NCBI GenBank assembly: GCA_963576565.1
Contig: OY755039.1
Coordinates: 140,243,369 to 140,307,368 of the forward strand
Origin: Aspidapion aeneum
Lineage: Eukaryota; Arthropoda; Insecta; Coleoptera; Brentidae
DNA: 64,000 nucleotides
Direction: 5' to 3'
The notes beneath the pieces are model-generated. The model had not been told where the DNA came from. It ran no database searches and worked only from the letters and a program-made list of their open reading frames with translations. Of the stretch, positions 1 through 11,131 are shown in pieces (positions within the stretch are counted from its first letter, which is position 1; the number at the start of each line of letters is the position of its first letter). The position numbers and the translations under genes are program-made.

Positions 1-234
1 ATTGCAGGGGGTCTTTAAAAATTGACATATTTCTCTTCAATTAAAGAAGGGAGTATTTATTCTGGTGATTATAGCAAGCAAAGCCCTTATTTTAAAAGAT
101 CAGCTGTCATCTTCCAATGTAAAAGTGTCAAAATACTGCCTGGCACTATTCCTACTTACATGGCTTTATTCTAGTATGTCCCTATTATGCGTTTTTGTCG
201 CATAATAGAAAATTAATATTCGAAAAGAGAATCA

Positions 235-720
235 GATTACAATAATTTCCTTTAAAAGCTAAACAAGATTTTTCAACAGTAAACACTTTCCCACAATATT
301 AATGTGTCTTTATCAGGTTAATAACTGATGCGCCGTGGTCGTGAAAGATCTAGGATGAGTTCACTAACTGATTTTTCGAGTTTAGAGGCCAAAGCACTCC
401 CGGATATATTTCGCCGAAGTGAAAAATGTGGCTGCTTCTAGTAAAATCTCAAAAATATATGGTACAAAAGCCATGTTCGTCGCGTTTTGAAATTCATGTA
501 GAAAAGGCGCAAACCTAATGTGAATTTGATGTTGATAAAAATCTACTAAGAATTCACTTAAAAGTAACGTAAAAACGGAAACGTTATTTTTTATAACGTT
601 AATGAATGGCCTATTAAGCTTGTTTTCATATTTTTCTAGAAGCTTTTAAAATCAACTTTTTTTTATCACGCGTTTTTTACGTGTTAAACACGTGATTGTG
701 CTATGTGGAAATTTAGTATC
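235..720 (+). repeat. Dispersed repeat, copy 1 (inverted copy at 16.5-17.0 kb)
   Basis: About 480 bases of this stretch match 16475-17000 in the opposite orientation. Shared landmarks include the run that reads cacgtgattgtgctatgtgg here and its complement near 16490, the AACGTT-rich middle, and the run around 'ggttaataactgatgcg'. No coding sequence is recognised. It is probably a non-autonomous mobile element whose ends I could not define. Confidence 0.6.
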
Positions 721-721
721 T

Positions 722-1059
722 AAAGGAGATTTATGGCGCCGCAGGTGAAATTTTTATCAAAATTAAGTAGAATTTGTATCAAATTAAATAAGTGATGCTG
801 CTAAACTAAAAAATTTGTTATATGTCTGTTAGGCAAGCGCGGATTTGAGGGGGGTAACGAGGTAATTACCCCCCCTAGAAAAAAAAATAAGCACTTTTTC
901 CTAATAAAATAAGGGAAAACAGGAGAATTACCCCCCCTAGAAAAAAAATTATATTACAAAAAAAAAATTCAGCGACTATTACCCCCCCTAGATTTTGACC
1001 CAGATCCGCGCTTGCTGTTAGGGAGGGGGGTCCCTCTGGCCCCCCTGGATCCGCCACTG
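722..1059. mobile_element. hAT-like MITE remnant (right end intact)
   Basis: The right end (1042-1059) carries the 'ctggatccgccactg' terminus seen at the right end of the MITE at 35602-35838. The interior (about 730-833) matches that element too, around 'aagtgatgc..gctaaactaaaaaat'. The left CAGTGGCGG end is missing, so this copy is truncated. It was later split by the small element at 834-1014. Confidence 0.6.
834..1014. mobile_element. 181-bp MITE with 8-bp TSD, nested
   Basis: The ends are inverted repeats (caagcgcggat / atccgcgcttg), flanked by an exact 8-bp direct repeat, CTGTTAGG, at 826-833 and 1015-1022. The 8-bp duplication fits hAT-type integration. The interior is poly-A with 'ttacccccccta' repeated three times. 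It is too short to encode anything. Confidence 0.8.
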
Positions 1060-1547
1060 TGTGGGAGGATCCCAGTCTGACGTGGCGCTATTTATTGCAA
1101 AGTTCTTGCAACAGTCTTTATAACAAATTATGGAATTTTTAAGCCCAATTGGTATTAACCCACTTTGAAATATGCGCCTCTTTGAAAATGGAGGTAGATA
1201 CCACTGAATGGCCACTATAATTCCTAAGTAATTCGAAATTTATATCTGATTTAATTTCATCTGTCAGAAGCAAGAATATTTGTCAACTTTGTATTCTATT
1301 CACAAAAGGCAAACGTTATTCTGCTATTTCTGCTGTTGTGCAGAAAACGATATTTCTATTTTATGGTGTGCTTATTAAATTCTTGGAGAAATATATGGCC
1401 AAATACAATAGGTACACTGAAAAAAAATCCATTAGGCAAAGACAAATATATCGTGTATATATTTAATATTTAATTGACCCAAATAACTGTATAATTACGC
1501 TTATATCACGACTGATTTGAATTAACGAACTTCGTTTATTTGATATA

Positions 1548-3902
1548 CAGTCGAACCTCTCTAACGCGAACCTCTAAAACTCGAACCTCTCTATAACTCG
1601 AACCTTTTTAGTGGTCCCTGCACATTTTTCAATTTTATATGTATTTTAACCTCTTTAACTGGAATTTCTATAACTCGAACCATATTTCCAGTCCCGCCTA
1701 GAGTCCCTGTATGTTGACATATTTGGATTAGAGTCCCTGTATGTTGACATATTTGGAATCCAAATATGTTAACATACAGGTCTCTAGTCCCACCAACGTC
1801 AAGATCTCTCTAAGGGCCGGTTTATCAATGGCGGGGTATCTCGTCGTGTTAGCTAGCCTTGGGCCAATTCTAACCTTGGGGTAACCCTCGAGTTAAAGAG
1901 AAAAGTGTTTATCCACGCGATTTTAACCCAGAACTCCGAAACTCGCAGGTTGGCAATGCTGGTAACAATCGACCATCTAAGTTTTGCCTTCTTATTTAAT
2001 AGTCTGTGGAATTTTTGTCATTTTGTGGTTATAATCATATGTTTTTTTGTATTGTTGGTTTCGGGTGTTTTGTTAAAAAATATTATTTGGAAAAAACTTA
2101 TTCAGTTTCTTCAGATATTGTACTCTAGCCAGTAAGTATCTACTATATGTATGATGAAAATTATTTAGCTACATAAAAATTAGCATGTAGTTCCAACTTT
2201 GTAAATTGTTTCTGTTGTACTTAACTACTAATTATAGTCTAAAATAAAAATGCATCTATAGGTACATACCTATCTACCTATTAAAGCTGGATAATTTAAG
2301 AGATAAAAAAAGTTAAAAGCAATTGGATTAATGTCTTTGGTATTGGATCATAATTCTGCATTTTTTAAGTTTATTTTTAAACTACTACACCTATTTTATT
2401 TTTGTTACAGGTCATGTCTTTACAAGGAAACCAACAAACTTCTACATTTTAATAAAGAAATATCAACAAGGCACATCAACAAGAAATAATGATACTAGTT
2501 TCTGACACATCATCCTGTTATCCCGGAATGAATGATTTACAAACCCCACCCTGTGCAGAGCAAGCAGAGGCATCCTGGGTGACCAGAAAGTATTTAGAAA
2601 CCTTGATGTGATATATTATATTTATTCTGTAGCATATTTTTTTTAATTATAAAAGTGCTCTAGCATGTTGAAGTATTTTATTTTGATGTTACGTACTATA
2701 ATATATATAAACTTAATTGTTGATTATTTCTGATTCCTAAAATACTGTTGTATAACAAAAGAAATTAATAGTCATTTTTCAGGGGCCACCAAATAAAAAT
2801 TAAAAAAACTCAGTGTTTAAAATATACATTCACTTTTTATTTTGCATTTTTAAATACATATTAAAAGTTTTAAAATTATATACATAAATTAGTAATTATA
2901 ATAAAACTGGTACACATATTTTGATGAAGATTCATATGTGAGGGGGCCTTGCCGCCCTTCCACTGCCAGTGGCTCTATATTGTGGCTCGGTACCTACACA
3001 TATTAGGTATAGCTCTCTTGGCAGGTGGGATATTTATTGGTTGCTTTTCTATTAAACATGATCTTGCTCATAGAAAACAGAATATTTATTTTTGGTTTGC
3101 TTGGTAAACTGCTCCCATTGCAAAAATCTTCATGTCTGTGGGGAATTCCATTATCTCAGCCTCACACCATAAAAAGTATCACCGCTGGTGTTTTAAATTT
3201 CGGAGTAAAATAAAAAAACACTTCAAAAAAATTGGAAATTTTGACGTGAACCCAGAGCTAAATACACTACCCTGCCGTTCGAGCGCGGGTCAAGTTAGCC
3301 TAGGGTTAACCATCGAGTTTGCATTTAACCTTGGATGGATAAACACTTTTGACAACTTTAACCCAGGGCTATCTCTCGGGGTATATATACATAACTCGAG
3401 GGGTAACCCTCCATTGATAAACCGGCCCTAAGACGAACCTTTCAAATCGATTAAAGCTGAAATCACAATTAAGAACACAAATTGTTAGTGAAGAGCAGGT
3501 TGCTTTAAATATACAAGAGTCTATTAATCGATGCTTGCACATTTTTTAAGTGAATGATAAGGTGACTTTTGATTAATTTTTAAATGTATACGAGGATTTA
3601 GTAACAAGCGAAACTCTTACAGAAGATAAGGTCTTGGAAGTGTTGGCACGATGAAGATGAGAATGAAGAAACTCGTAAACAAAAACCTTCCAACGCTAAA
3701 GTGTCAAAAGCAATTAAAACTATGCGGCTCGCTTTTTCAATGGAGTCCAACTGCGCAAAGAACACATATTGTCAAAATTTAATACTTAACTAATTATTTT
3801 TCAAGTTTTTAAGTATGTATACATTTATTTTAAGGTAGTCTTGTACTTTTTAACTGTTTTGGTGGTCCCTTTAAGTTCGAGTGATAGATAGAGGTTCGAC
3901 TG
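1548..3902. mobile_element. pogo/Tigger-like DNA transposon remnant
   Basis: The termini are inverted (cagtcgaacctctctaac... and ...gatagaggttcgactg) and flanked by TA on both sides (1546-1547 and 3903-3904). The CAGTCGAACCTCT terminus and TA duplication are typical of Tc1/mariner pogo/Tigger elements. No intact transposase remains; 3430-3840 may be its decayed coding part, but I recognise no motif. The element is interrupted by the Harbinger-like element at 1814-3428. Confidence 0.7.
1814..3428. mobile_element. PIF/Harbinger-like element nested in the pogo-like element
   Basis: The inverted ends begin gggccggtttatcaatgg, are mirrored at 3410-3428, and are flanked by TAA on both sides (1811-1813, 3429-3431). 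The subterminal regions also mirror each other (the 'aacactttt' and 'taaccctcgag' blocks). A three-base TWA-type target and GGGCCGG ends fit PIF/Harbinger. No transposase is recognisable in the 1.6 kb, so it looks non-autonomous. A short relative lies at 15341-15482. Confidence 0.7.
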
Positions 3903-4432
3903 TATACATACCATGAATTCTCGAGTTTCTTAAATTTAATAATGTATTTATTTATTTTAATGCGTCTATATTTAGCTAAAGTCTGATACCTTATTTGAAA
4001 TCTCATATTTGTCTTTTATAAAAAAAAGTACACATTTTTAAACTCTCAACATCCAACCATTTTCAAGAAAAACAATAAGTAGGAATGCAATGTCTTCGGC
4101 AAAATATGATTAAGTACACTTTTAAAAACAACAAACAAAAAAAACAAATTAATTTATGAAAATAGAAGGTACCTAAATGGGAAAAAAAATTATTGCATTA
4201 AATTTTCAAAATGTCCGCCATTGCACTCAGTACATTTATTACTTACGTTTCCTTAGAGATCGCCTAACATTATATAATTGTCTTTTGTTTTTTATTTCTT
4301 CCAGACAGGCCACACGACAAAATATAGGCAAATAACACATTTATGGGGTTACCCCAAAAAATTTTTTTTCGAAAATACATGCAAATAACACATTTACGAC
4401 GTTACGTAAACAATACCTTCACTAGCGGTCTA

Positions 4433-5537
4433 GGACAACTGAGCGCCGGACTAAAATTTTTTTTTTATAAAATGTGTAGATGAAAAATAAAATATATTAT
4501 TTATATAAAAACATCTTTAAAAAATCTTTTGCGCAATTTTTTGAAATTTGTTTTTGTTAAGTAAAGTTAAATCCATTAAGTCGACTGTTGAATCTTGGTA
4601 GTTGTAGTGTTTGGTAACCTGGTAACACTACAATTTACGTTTTTTATTACAACAATGGCGGATCCAATAATCAAAATGGCGGATCCAAAATGGCGGATTT
4701 TCTTATTAACTAACCGATTTGTCTCAAACTTGAAATATTACATTGCTTGACGTCATTTAACACAATTTTTTACTCAAACCTAAAAAAATCAAAATGGCGG
4801 ATCCAAAATGGCGAATTTTCTGATTTTCTTGCCGATTTGTCTCAAACTTGAAATATTATATTGCTTGAGGTCATTTAACAAAATTTTTTACTCAAATTTA
4901 AAAAAATCAAAATGGCGGATTTTCTTATTTACCAACCGATTTGTCTCAAACTTGAAATATTACATTGCTTGAGGTCATTTAACAAAAAATTTTACTCAAA
5001 CTTAAAAAAATCAAAATGGCGGATCCAAAATGGCGGATTTTCTTTTTTACTAGCCGATTTGTCTCAAACTCGCCATTTTGGATCCGCCATTTTGATTTTT
5101 TTTAAGTCTGAGTAAAAAATTTTGTTAAATGACCTCAAGCAATGTAATATTTCAAGTTTGAGACAAATCGGTTAGTAAATAAGAAAATCCACCATTTTGG
5201 ATCCGGCATTTTGATTTTTGGATCCGCTATTGTTATAATAAAAATTGTAGTGTTACCAGGTTACCAAACACTACAACTACCAAGATTCAACAGTCGACTT
5301 AATGGATTTAACTTTACTTAACAAAAACAAATTTCAAAAAAATTGCGTAAAGGATTTTTTAAGGATCTTTTTATATAAATAATATATTTTATTTTTCATC
5401 TACACATTTTATCCAAAAAAAAATTTTTAGTCCGGCGCCGAGTTGGCCGGCGCCCAGTTGGCGGCGCCGAGTTGGCCCGGCGCCCAGTTGGCCCGGCGTC
5501 CAGGTGGCGGCGCCGAGTTGGCGGCGCCCAGTTGTCC
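4433..5537. mobile_element. Foldback element with tandem internal units
   Basis: Left end ggacaactg and right end cagttgtcc are inverted. The outer arms (about 4433-4670 and 5190-5450) mirror each other, including the block around 'taaatccattaagtcgac'. The left half carries four tandem ~104-118-bp units starting near 4671, 4789, 4907 and 5011 (each starts 'tcaaaatggcgg'); the right half carries one inverted unit (about 5066-5190). I found no convincing target-site duplication. Confidence 0.7.
5432..5537. repeat. GGCGCC minisatellite at the foldback right end
   Basis: About six to seven copies of a ~16-18-bp GC-rich unit of the type 'ggcgccgagttggc'. The left end of the same foldback has only one equivalent copy (4433-4450). 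The block is strikingly GC-rich against its surroundings. Confidence 0.8.
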
Positions 5538-5958
5538 CATTCCGTTCACTAGGCATTGCTATGCGGGCTAGGAAGGTAAAAAAGTGTCTTATATATTCCA
5601 TTTTTATACGTCTTCCATATGGGCGAACTCCATCAACCTCAATTATGCTTTTAAAATGAAAACAAATCTGGAAAAATACAAAATATGTAATTTATGTGAT
5701 TAATATTCCCAGTGCGGAACTCGTTAGCTTTCGGGTGAGTGTCATTAGCGAAACATGGCGGCCACGGGGCAAAATTTGCATCGCACATCATTTTATTGGG
5801 AATGCGTAGCTGTTTTGGGGTCAGCTAATAGCTATAAAAAAGCTGTAATCACAATCCCCAACGAAAAACTTTAAAACATCATTTAAAAAAACAAAATTTC
5901 AGACCACTGTCATTAGGGTGAGTTGAAGCAAATGAATCCAAAAATTACTATAGCAGTG

Positions 5959-7302
5959 TTCCATCATGCCGTTCGACAGTCATAAAACTGACCGAAAAAT
6001 CCCAATGCGCGCGCAATGCAGTACGAGGACTGTTTTAAAACGGTTTTGGTTAGATGGAACGACGAAATAACTGTCCAAAGAACGAATACTGTTGTTGTAG
6101 TGATCGATTTACTTCAGTCATGTGATCATATACAAGAGACTTAAATTCAAAGTCACGTGACTAAAAGAAAGGGTAGGTTTCTTCGTCTCGCGTAAAGATA
6201 GATCGAAGGCAACGTATGAATTCGAGAGCACGAAATTAAAGTTGCACACAGAAAGGATCACACAATTACATAGGATTATCATAATATATTTTAAATTTTA
6301 GTTCTTTAAAATGCAGATAAAATTACATTAATTTAATTGATATTCACAAACTATAAACCACTACAGACTGCCTAATAAACTAAATACACCAAAAATTAAA
6401 ACGAACTTGCATTAGCACATATTTTTGAGCGAAACTTGTGAAAAAATATTTACTAATCAAGTTTTATGTGAAATTTATATATTTATTTATTTGTATTTTG
6501 TAATTTGATTTTTACAAAATATTTGTGAATTTACTTGCATATTATAGAAAGCTTTAATATTAACAAAGTTTTTCTGATTTTATTCATTTTTGGGAAATAA
6601 AGATCGTGATACTTCTAAGAAGTTAGGAAAATCACATTTTGTAGTTTGTACTTTGGTAGGTATATATAGTTAATGACCTTAATGACGATGCCTTAAAGCG
6701 AAGTCGTTTGTTCTTTCGCCAAATCTGGTGTAAAATTTTACATCTGGTGCTACCCCTCTTCTTTTAACATTTAGTTCATAGGTCACCGGGATTTGCTGCG
6801 ATCAGGGTAAACCCTTATGTTTCTATTCCTATCCAATCACCTACTAAACTAGTTTTTCTTTTTCTAAGCAGGCTACCTTATTGTGAGTATATAGCTTTTT
6901 TCCATGTGGTATACCTGCAACATCCGCAGTCCCGTAGAAGTAAAAAATTAAGAGGCTCTTGCAAAAAAATTAACCGATGCAGCAAATGTTGGACAATTTT
7001 TATTTGGAAATTTAAAAAATATTTGTATATTTACGTGGCTTATTCACTGTTTTTTGAATTTTTTCAGACAAATGTAAATATAATGTAATTAACATATTAT
7101 GATAAACACAGACAAAGAAAAGAAAGAGAGCAAACATTTCTAATGCGCCTGTCTTCAATCCTTGTATTTCAGGGGAGTCCGAAATCAGTTTAAGCGGCTT
7201 GATGGAACGGAAACCTTACTGTCCGATAACAGTACAACGTCGACCTGGAACGCAAATAGGATTTTTCTGACGGTTTTATGACTGTCGGACGGCCTCATGG
7301 AA
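5959..7302. mobile_element. TIR element, unclassified
   Basis: The sequence 'ttccatcatgccgttcgaca' and on to about 6060 is mirrored by 7190-7302 (the complement includes 'cgtccgacagtcataaaacc'). Each end also carries an outer and an inner 'ttccat/atggaa' pair. The interior is AT-rich with no recognisable coding region. I found no target duplication. Confidence 0.5.
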
Positions 7303-8107
7303 AATCAAAAAACCTTCGAACATTAAACCAGATTTACTAAGGGTATAACTAATAATACAGACTCAGTCAAGTGCTGCTTGAACCCCCCCCCCCCGCTTTA
7401 CAACTCACGGGCCGCCACTGCTTACCTGCATATAAACGCTGCAATTCGACGTTCTTCTGCTTTTTCCAAAAGAAATAAAATTCGCCATCTTCAAATCTGA
7501 AAAAAAGTTACGACATGTTTTGTTAAAAATGTAATTTTCAGTAAGATATAAATTGTATAATAAATATTATATCATAACAAAAACATTTAATATAAAAAAA
7601 AGCCAAGTATAGTTTTTGCAAAGTCAGTTGAACAAAGATAAAAGCCGACCATCGGCATATCCTTTAAAGAAAGTGACATGGGCGGCGGTAAATATACTCA
7701 TGAAAATTATTTCATTTAATTATGGCGTAAACTAAAGAAATAAAAATAGATAATAAAACTTTCTATTCCTACACCTACAGAAATGACACTGATTTATTTC
7801 CTAACTCTGCATACTGCCGACTAAAGGGGTCCCGAAAAGCACACCCGAAAGGCAATTAAAAGCGCATCTCAAAAAAATCTGCCAATTAGGTTCCGTCTAT
7901 CCACCTGTGCTCGGTCGGTCGGAAAACAAATACTTTGTGCTCGGACCGCAAAGAGCCGCGCCTTTTCTCTATCGGTAGAGTTGAAATTATACCAGGAAGA
8001 TTTGAATTTGTATAACTTTTGAAGGGCAGAATGAAGCAAAATTTCATGAAATCGATAGAACCCCGTATTAGGAGTTATTCAAGTGACTTTGCAAAAACTA
8101 TAGGTGA

Positions 8108-8190
8108 AAATGGTATTCCGTAAACAGAATTTAGATAAAAGTCAAGCCAAGTTCTCCAATACAAATTTCCAAATGAAAGTTTCTTACTAG
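8108..8190. repeat. Half of a palindromic repeat (full copy at 12.3-12.6 kb)
   Basis: This stretch, starting at 'gaaaatggtattccgtaaa', matches one arm of the inverted repeat at 12300-12603, including 'agttctccaatacaaatt'. It appears to be a half copy. Confidence 0.6.
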
Positions 8191-8924
8191 TTTGTTTTAA
8201 ATTTTATTTAACATAATAAGGATTCAACTTTATTTTAAACAATTGCAAAATACCAAATACTTATTTATTATTTTTCTACACAGCCAGAAAATAGAGGTGT
8301 TTCGGACGATTACAAAAAAAAGACATCTTCTCAAAAAACTGATTCTCAATCAAATACAACAAATAGCTATCAGGAACCTTTGGTTAATTCGTATAGTTAA
8401 AGCTTTAACAAGATAACATGTTTAATTCTGCTTGATTTTAATTTTTAGTTTTTGCAGAAAAATTCTGGAATTTGGCCGAAAAAAAAACACCGTTAACGTG
8501 TTAAAGACAGATATCATAACAAAAAATTGGTAGTTTTTTGAGCTGAATAAATGATTTTGATTGAATATAAAAAAAAAAAAATTTTGACGATATCAAGTCT
8601 TCCATACTATAGACTGCTAAAAATATTATTTTTTGAATGGTTGGTTAATTTTTGAAACAATAGATTTATATTATATCGCCACGCAGGAAAAAGTGCGGGT
8701 AGGTATTTCGTCTTCATGGTATTCTTGTACACCATCACAACCTTTCCTTGAGGGGGCTCAACAATGAAATTGGTATTTCATAAAGAGACAGAATGATTAT
8801 TTTTGTCGGTAGTGTTAATAGCTCTTTAAAAAAACTTGGTGTACAAAAGAACAATTTAAAGAATAAAAAAAAACTTATAAACAACAAGTCAAATTAAAGA
8901 AAGAAAAATAAGAAAAAAATTTTC

Positions 8925-8996
8925 TGCTTCGGCCGGGGATCGAACCCGGGATCTCTTGCTATCTAGGCAAAGATTCTACCACTGAACTAACGAAGC
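8925..8996 (-). tRNA. tRNA-like, anticodon AGA, left arm of palindrome
   Basis: Read on the minus strand, this folds as a cloverleaf: acceptor GCTTCG pairing with CGAAGC, a Gly-tRNA-like D arm, an anticodon loop CTAGATA (anticodon AGA, Ser UCU), and a T arm CCGGG-TTCGATC-CCCGG. It lacks the long variable arm of real tRNA-Ser and resembles tRNA-Gly in body. It is probably a repeat-borne tRNA-derived sequence rather than a working gene. Confidence 0.45.
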
Positions 8997-9358
8997 CATA
9001 CATAAATTTTCGGAAAACTTCCATCTATGCAGGCCGCGGTGTCTCAATACAAGAACGAGAAACCCCCAGGGTATTATCTCGACCAAGTCATCCAACTGAC
9101 CTCTCTAAATTCTTCTTTCCAACTGTCAAAGGTATGATAACTCAAATTAGATGTAAAGAATCAACGTCTTTAAGCATGAGATCACCTTTTCGTGTGTTAA
9201 AATTTCTGATGGCAAATGGGCGATTTGCCTTTTTCTCTAAATTCTTGTTTTCAGATCAGTTGGAAGACTTGGTCGAGTTAATACCCTGAGGGTTTCTCGT
9301 TCTTGTATTGAGACACCGCGGCCTGCATAGATGGAAGTTTTCCGAAAATTTATGTATG

Positions 9359-9430
9359 GCTTCGGTAGTTTAGTTGTAGAATGTTTGCCTAGATAGCAAG
9401 AGATCCCGGGTTCGATCCCCGGCCGAAGCA
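9359..9430 (+). tRNA. tRNA-like, anticodon AGA, right arm of palindrome
   Basis: The 7-bp acceptor stem is perfect (GCTTCGG with CCGAAGC at 9423-9429) and so is the 5-bp T stem (CCGGG/CCCGG, loop TTCGATC). The anticodon stem tttgc/gcaag encloses loop ctagata, giving anticodon AGA. The B box 'ggttcgatcc' is intact. The missing long variable arm and the location in a palindromic repeat argue for a tRNA-derived mobile sequence. Confidence 0.5.
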
Positions 9431-9529
9431 GAAAACTTTTTTCTTATTTTTCATTCTTTAATTTCACTTGTTGTTTATAGTTTTAGGTCCTTGCATTATT
9501 TGCAATTTGGTATTTGATAAAAAAAGACT

Positions 9530-9890
9530 TCTTCTTCCCACCCTTCTTATTAGTAATAGTTGTAGCTATACCTATCACAAAATTAGAGCGATTTCAAAAA
9601 TTGTTTCGGCACACACTTTAAGATTTTTTTCGACACCATTTTACTAGTTCCCTCCTCCCTCTATCCTCCCCCACCTTCACTCAATGGAAGGTAACACTGT
9701 TTGCGTCCGTAGAAAGTCTACACGTACTTTTTTGGTAAAGCTAAATGAATTGTAAATGCATAGTGACCTAAAAGTTGGAAATAAAAAAATAATAATAAAA
9801 AAAAACATCCAACTGCTAAATTTACTTGTAAGTACTAGTCGCAGTTGAGTACAAAATTACCCAATAACCTGATTCATGGAACGAGATACA
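9530..9890 (+). repeat. Dispersed repeat, related to 30.4-30.76 kb
   Basis: It runs from 'ttattagtaatagttgtagc' to 'cccaataacctgattcatg' and is matched in the same orientation at 30400-30750. At 30.1-30.5 kb its first part is tandemly repeated; here it is single. Confidence 0.7.
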
Positions 9891-10029
9891 CATGAAAAGT
9901 ATTGCAGTTATAAATTATAACCAAAACTTCCTTAAAACAAAATTCTATCAAGCAATATAAAAATAAATAGTATAATATATAATATATAAATAGTAGATGG
10001 CTCAAAAACAACAAAGTCGTTATTTGGAT

Positions 10030-10405
10030 CAGATTTTTTATTCTTCTTCCGCACTTATGTCCTAATAGTTCATCAATTATTTCGGTTAAAACCTCGACAT
10101 TATTTTGATGACCTGCATCCAATACTTGACCTAATTTATTGGTGGATCGGTAACTCAGATGTTCCTCGTGGCGAGCATATCCCAGAAAACAAATCACACT
10201 TGCAAGATGACAGCACATACCTATAGTTCTGGCACCGGATCTGCATGTACAGTAATAACCTGTTATGTTTGCAACGTTCAGATCAAAACATACTGCAAGC
10301 TGGTATTTAGTATTGATTAGAAAATTGAGAATGTCGAATCCTGCGTCGAACTCGAACACATCGTTTCCAGGTTGGCAGAATTTTTGGATATCCTTCATAT
10401 AGGAA
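10030..10405 (-). pseudogene. SWIM zinc-finger protein fragment
   Basis: The minus strand reads about 120 plausible residues, including YYCTCRSGARTIGMCCHLAS, which fits the SWIM pattern CxC(x)nCxH (CTC...CCH), followed by a block with YARHEEHLSYRS. SWIM domains bind zinc and are common in transposon-linked insect proteins; which family this is I cannot say. The 5' edge (near 10395-10405) may be a splice acceptor. The 3' part beyond about 10035 turns into low-complexity hydrophobic residues with no natural end, so the fragment has probably lost its true terminus. No other exon of it is recognised nearby. Confidence 0.55.
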
Positions 10406-10850
10406 AATAACAATTTTTGCTAAAAACATGCTAAAGTGTAGACGCTTTTGAGATACGTGCAAAAAAACTTTTAAAAATCAAACTACAACATTCTTACCGT
10501 TTTTGTTCAATATCGTTTGGGCCCATGACAACTATTGATCAGTAAGGTGAGAACAACAACATACTAAAATTTTATCGATATTAGCCGTGCACTAGAAACT
10601 CATTACAGGTTTGCAGACTTTTTGGATATCCCCCGTATAGGAAAATAATAATTTTTACTAAAATCATGCTAAAATATATAGACGCTTTTGAGATTTGTGC
10701 AAAAAAATTTTTTAAAATTAAACCACAAGATTTGTAGCGTTGTGCAATATCGTTTGAATCTCCAAAACTAGTCATAGAATGGAATTGGGCCCATGACAAC
10801 TATTGATCAGTAAGGTGAGACGAACAACATAATAAATTTTTATCGATATT
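10370..10850. repeat. Tandem duplication of ~210-240 bp
   Basis: 10370-10580 and 10605-10850 are diverged direct copies. Both contain 'ttttggatatcc', 'agacgcttttgagat', and 'gggcccatgacaactattga'. The second copy has about 30 extra bases (near 10757-10788). The first copy overlaps the 5' edge of the SWIM fragment, so that edge was duplicated too. Confidence 0.75.
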
Positions 10851-10983
10851 GACGTATAAACCTTCATAGTTTTAGCTACAGACTCTTATATCTTGGGCTT
10901 TCTTGCACCAAAAATACAGGAAAAAACGTATGACAAACAACAAAAATAATAATTTGATATAATAATTTTGAACATCCAGGTCA

Positions 10984-10990
10984 TATAAAA
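10984..10990 (+). promoter_or_regulatory. Possible TATA box of the glycine-rich gene
   Basis: TATAAAA lies about 145 bases upstream of the ATG at 11132. In AT-rich DNA such a match is expected by chance, and no clear initiator follows. Confidence 0.2.
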
Positions 10991-11131
10991 TAAAACAATA
11001 CCAATTGTTAAGATGCATGCCATTTCTGTATGATATTCTCCACAAAACAAACCGTACAAATTAGTTATTTCTTAACTGATAAAACTGAAAAAGAAATTGT
11101 CAAAATAAATAAAGGTGATTTTGGTGTTAAA

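Larger units (their letters stand above)
8872..9484. mobile_element. Palindromic element with tRNA-like sequences in both arms
   Basis: Two long arms (8872-9110 and about 9255-9484) are inverted copies. From the outside in, each arm has an AT-rich tip ('ataaacaacaagt'), a 72-nt tRNA-like block, and a shared run ('aacttccatctatgcaggcc', then 'caatacaagaacgagaaac'). A ~145-bp spacer separates the arms. A second copy, split by a LINE, lies at 38600-40478. No protein is encoded. Confidence 0.75.
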
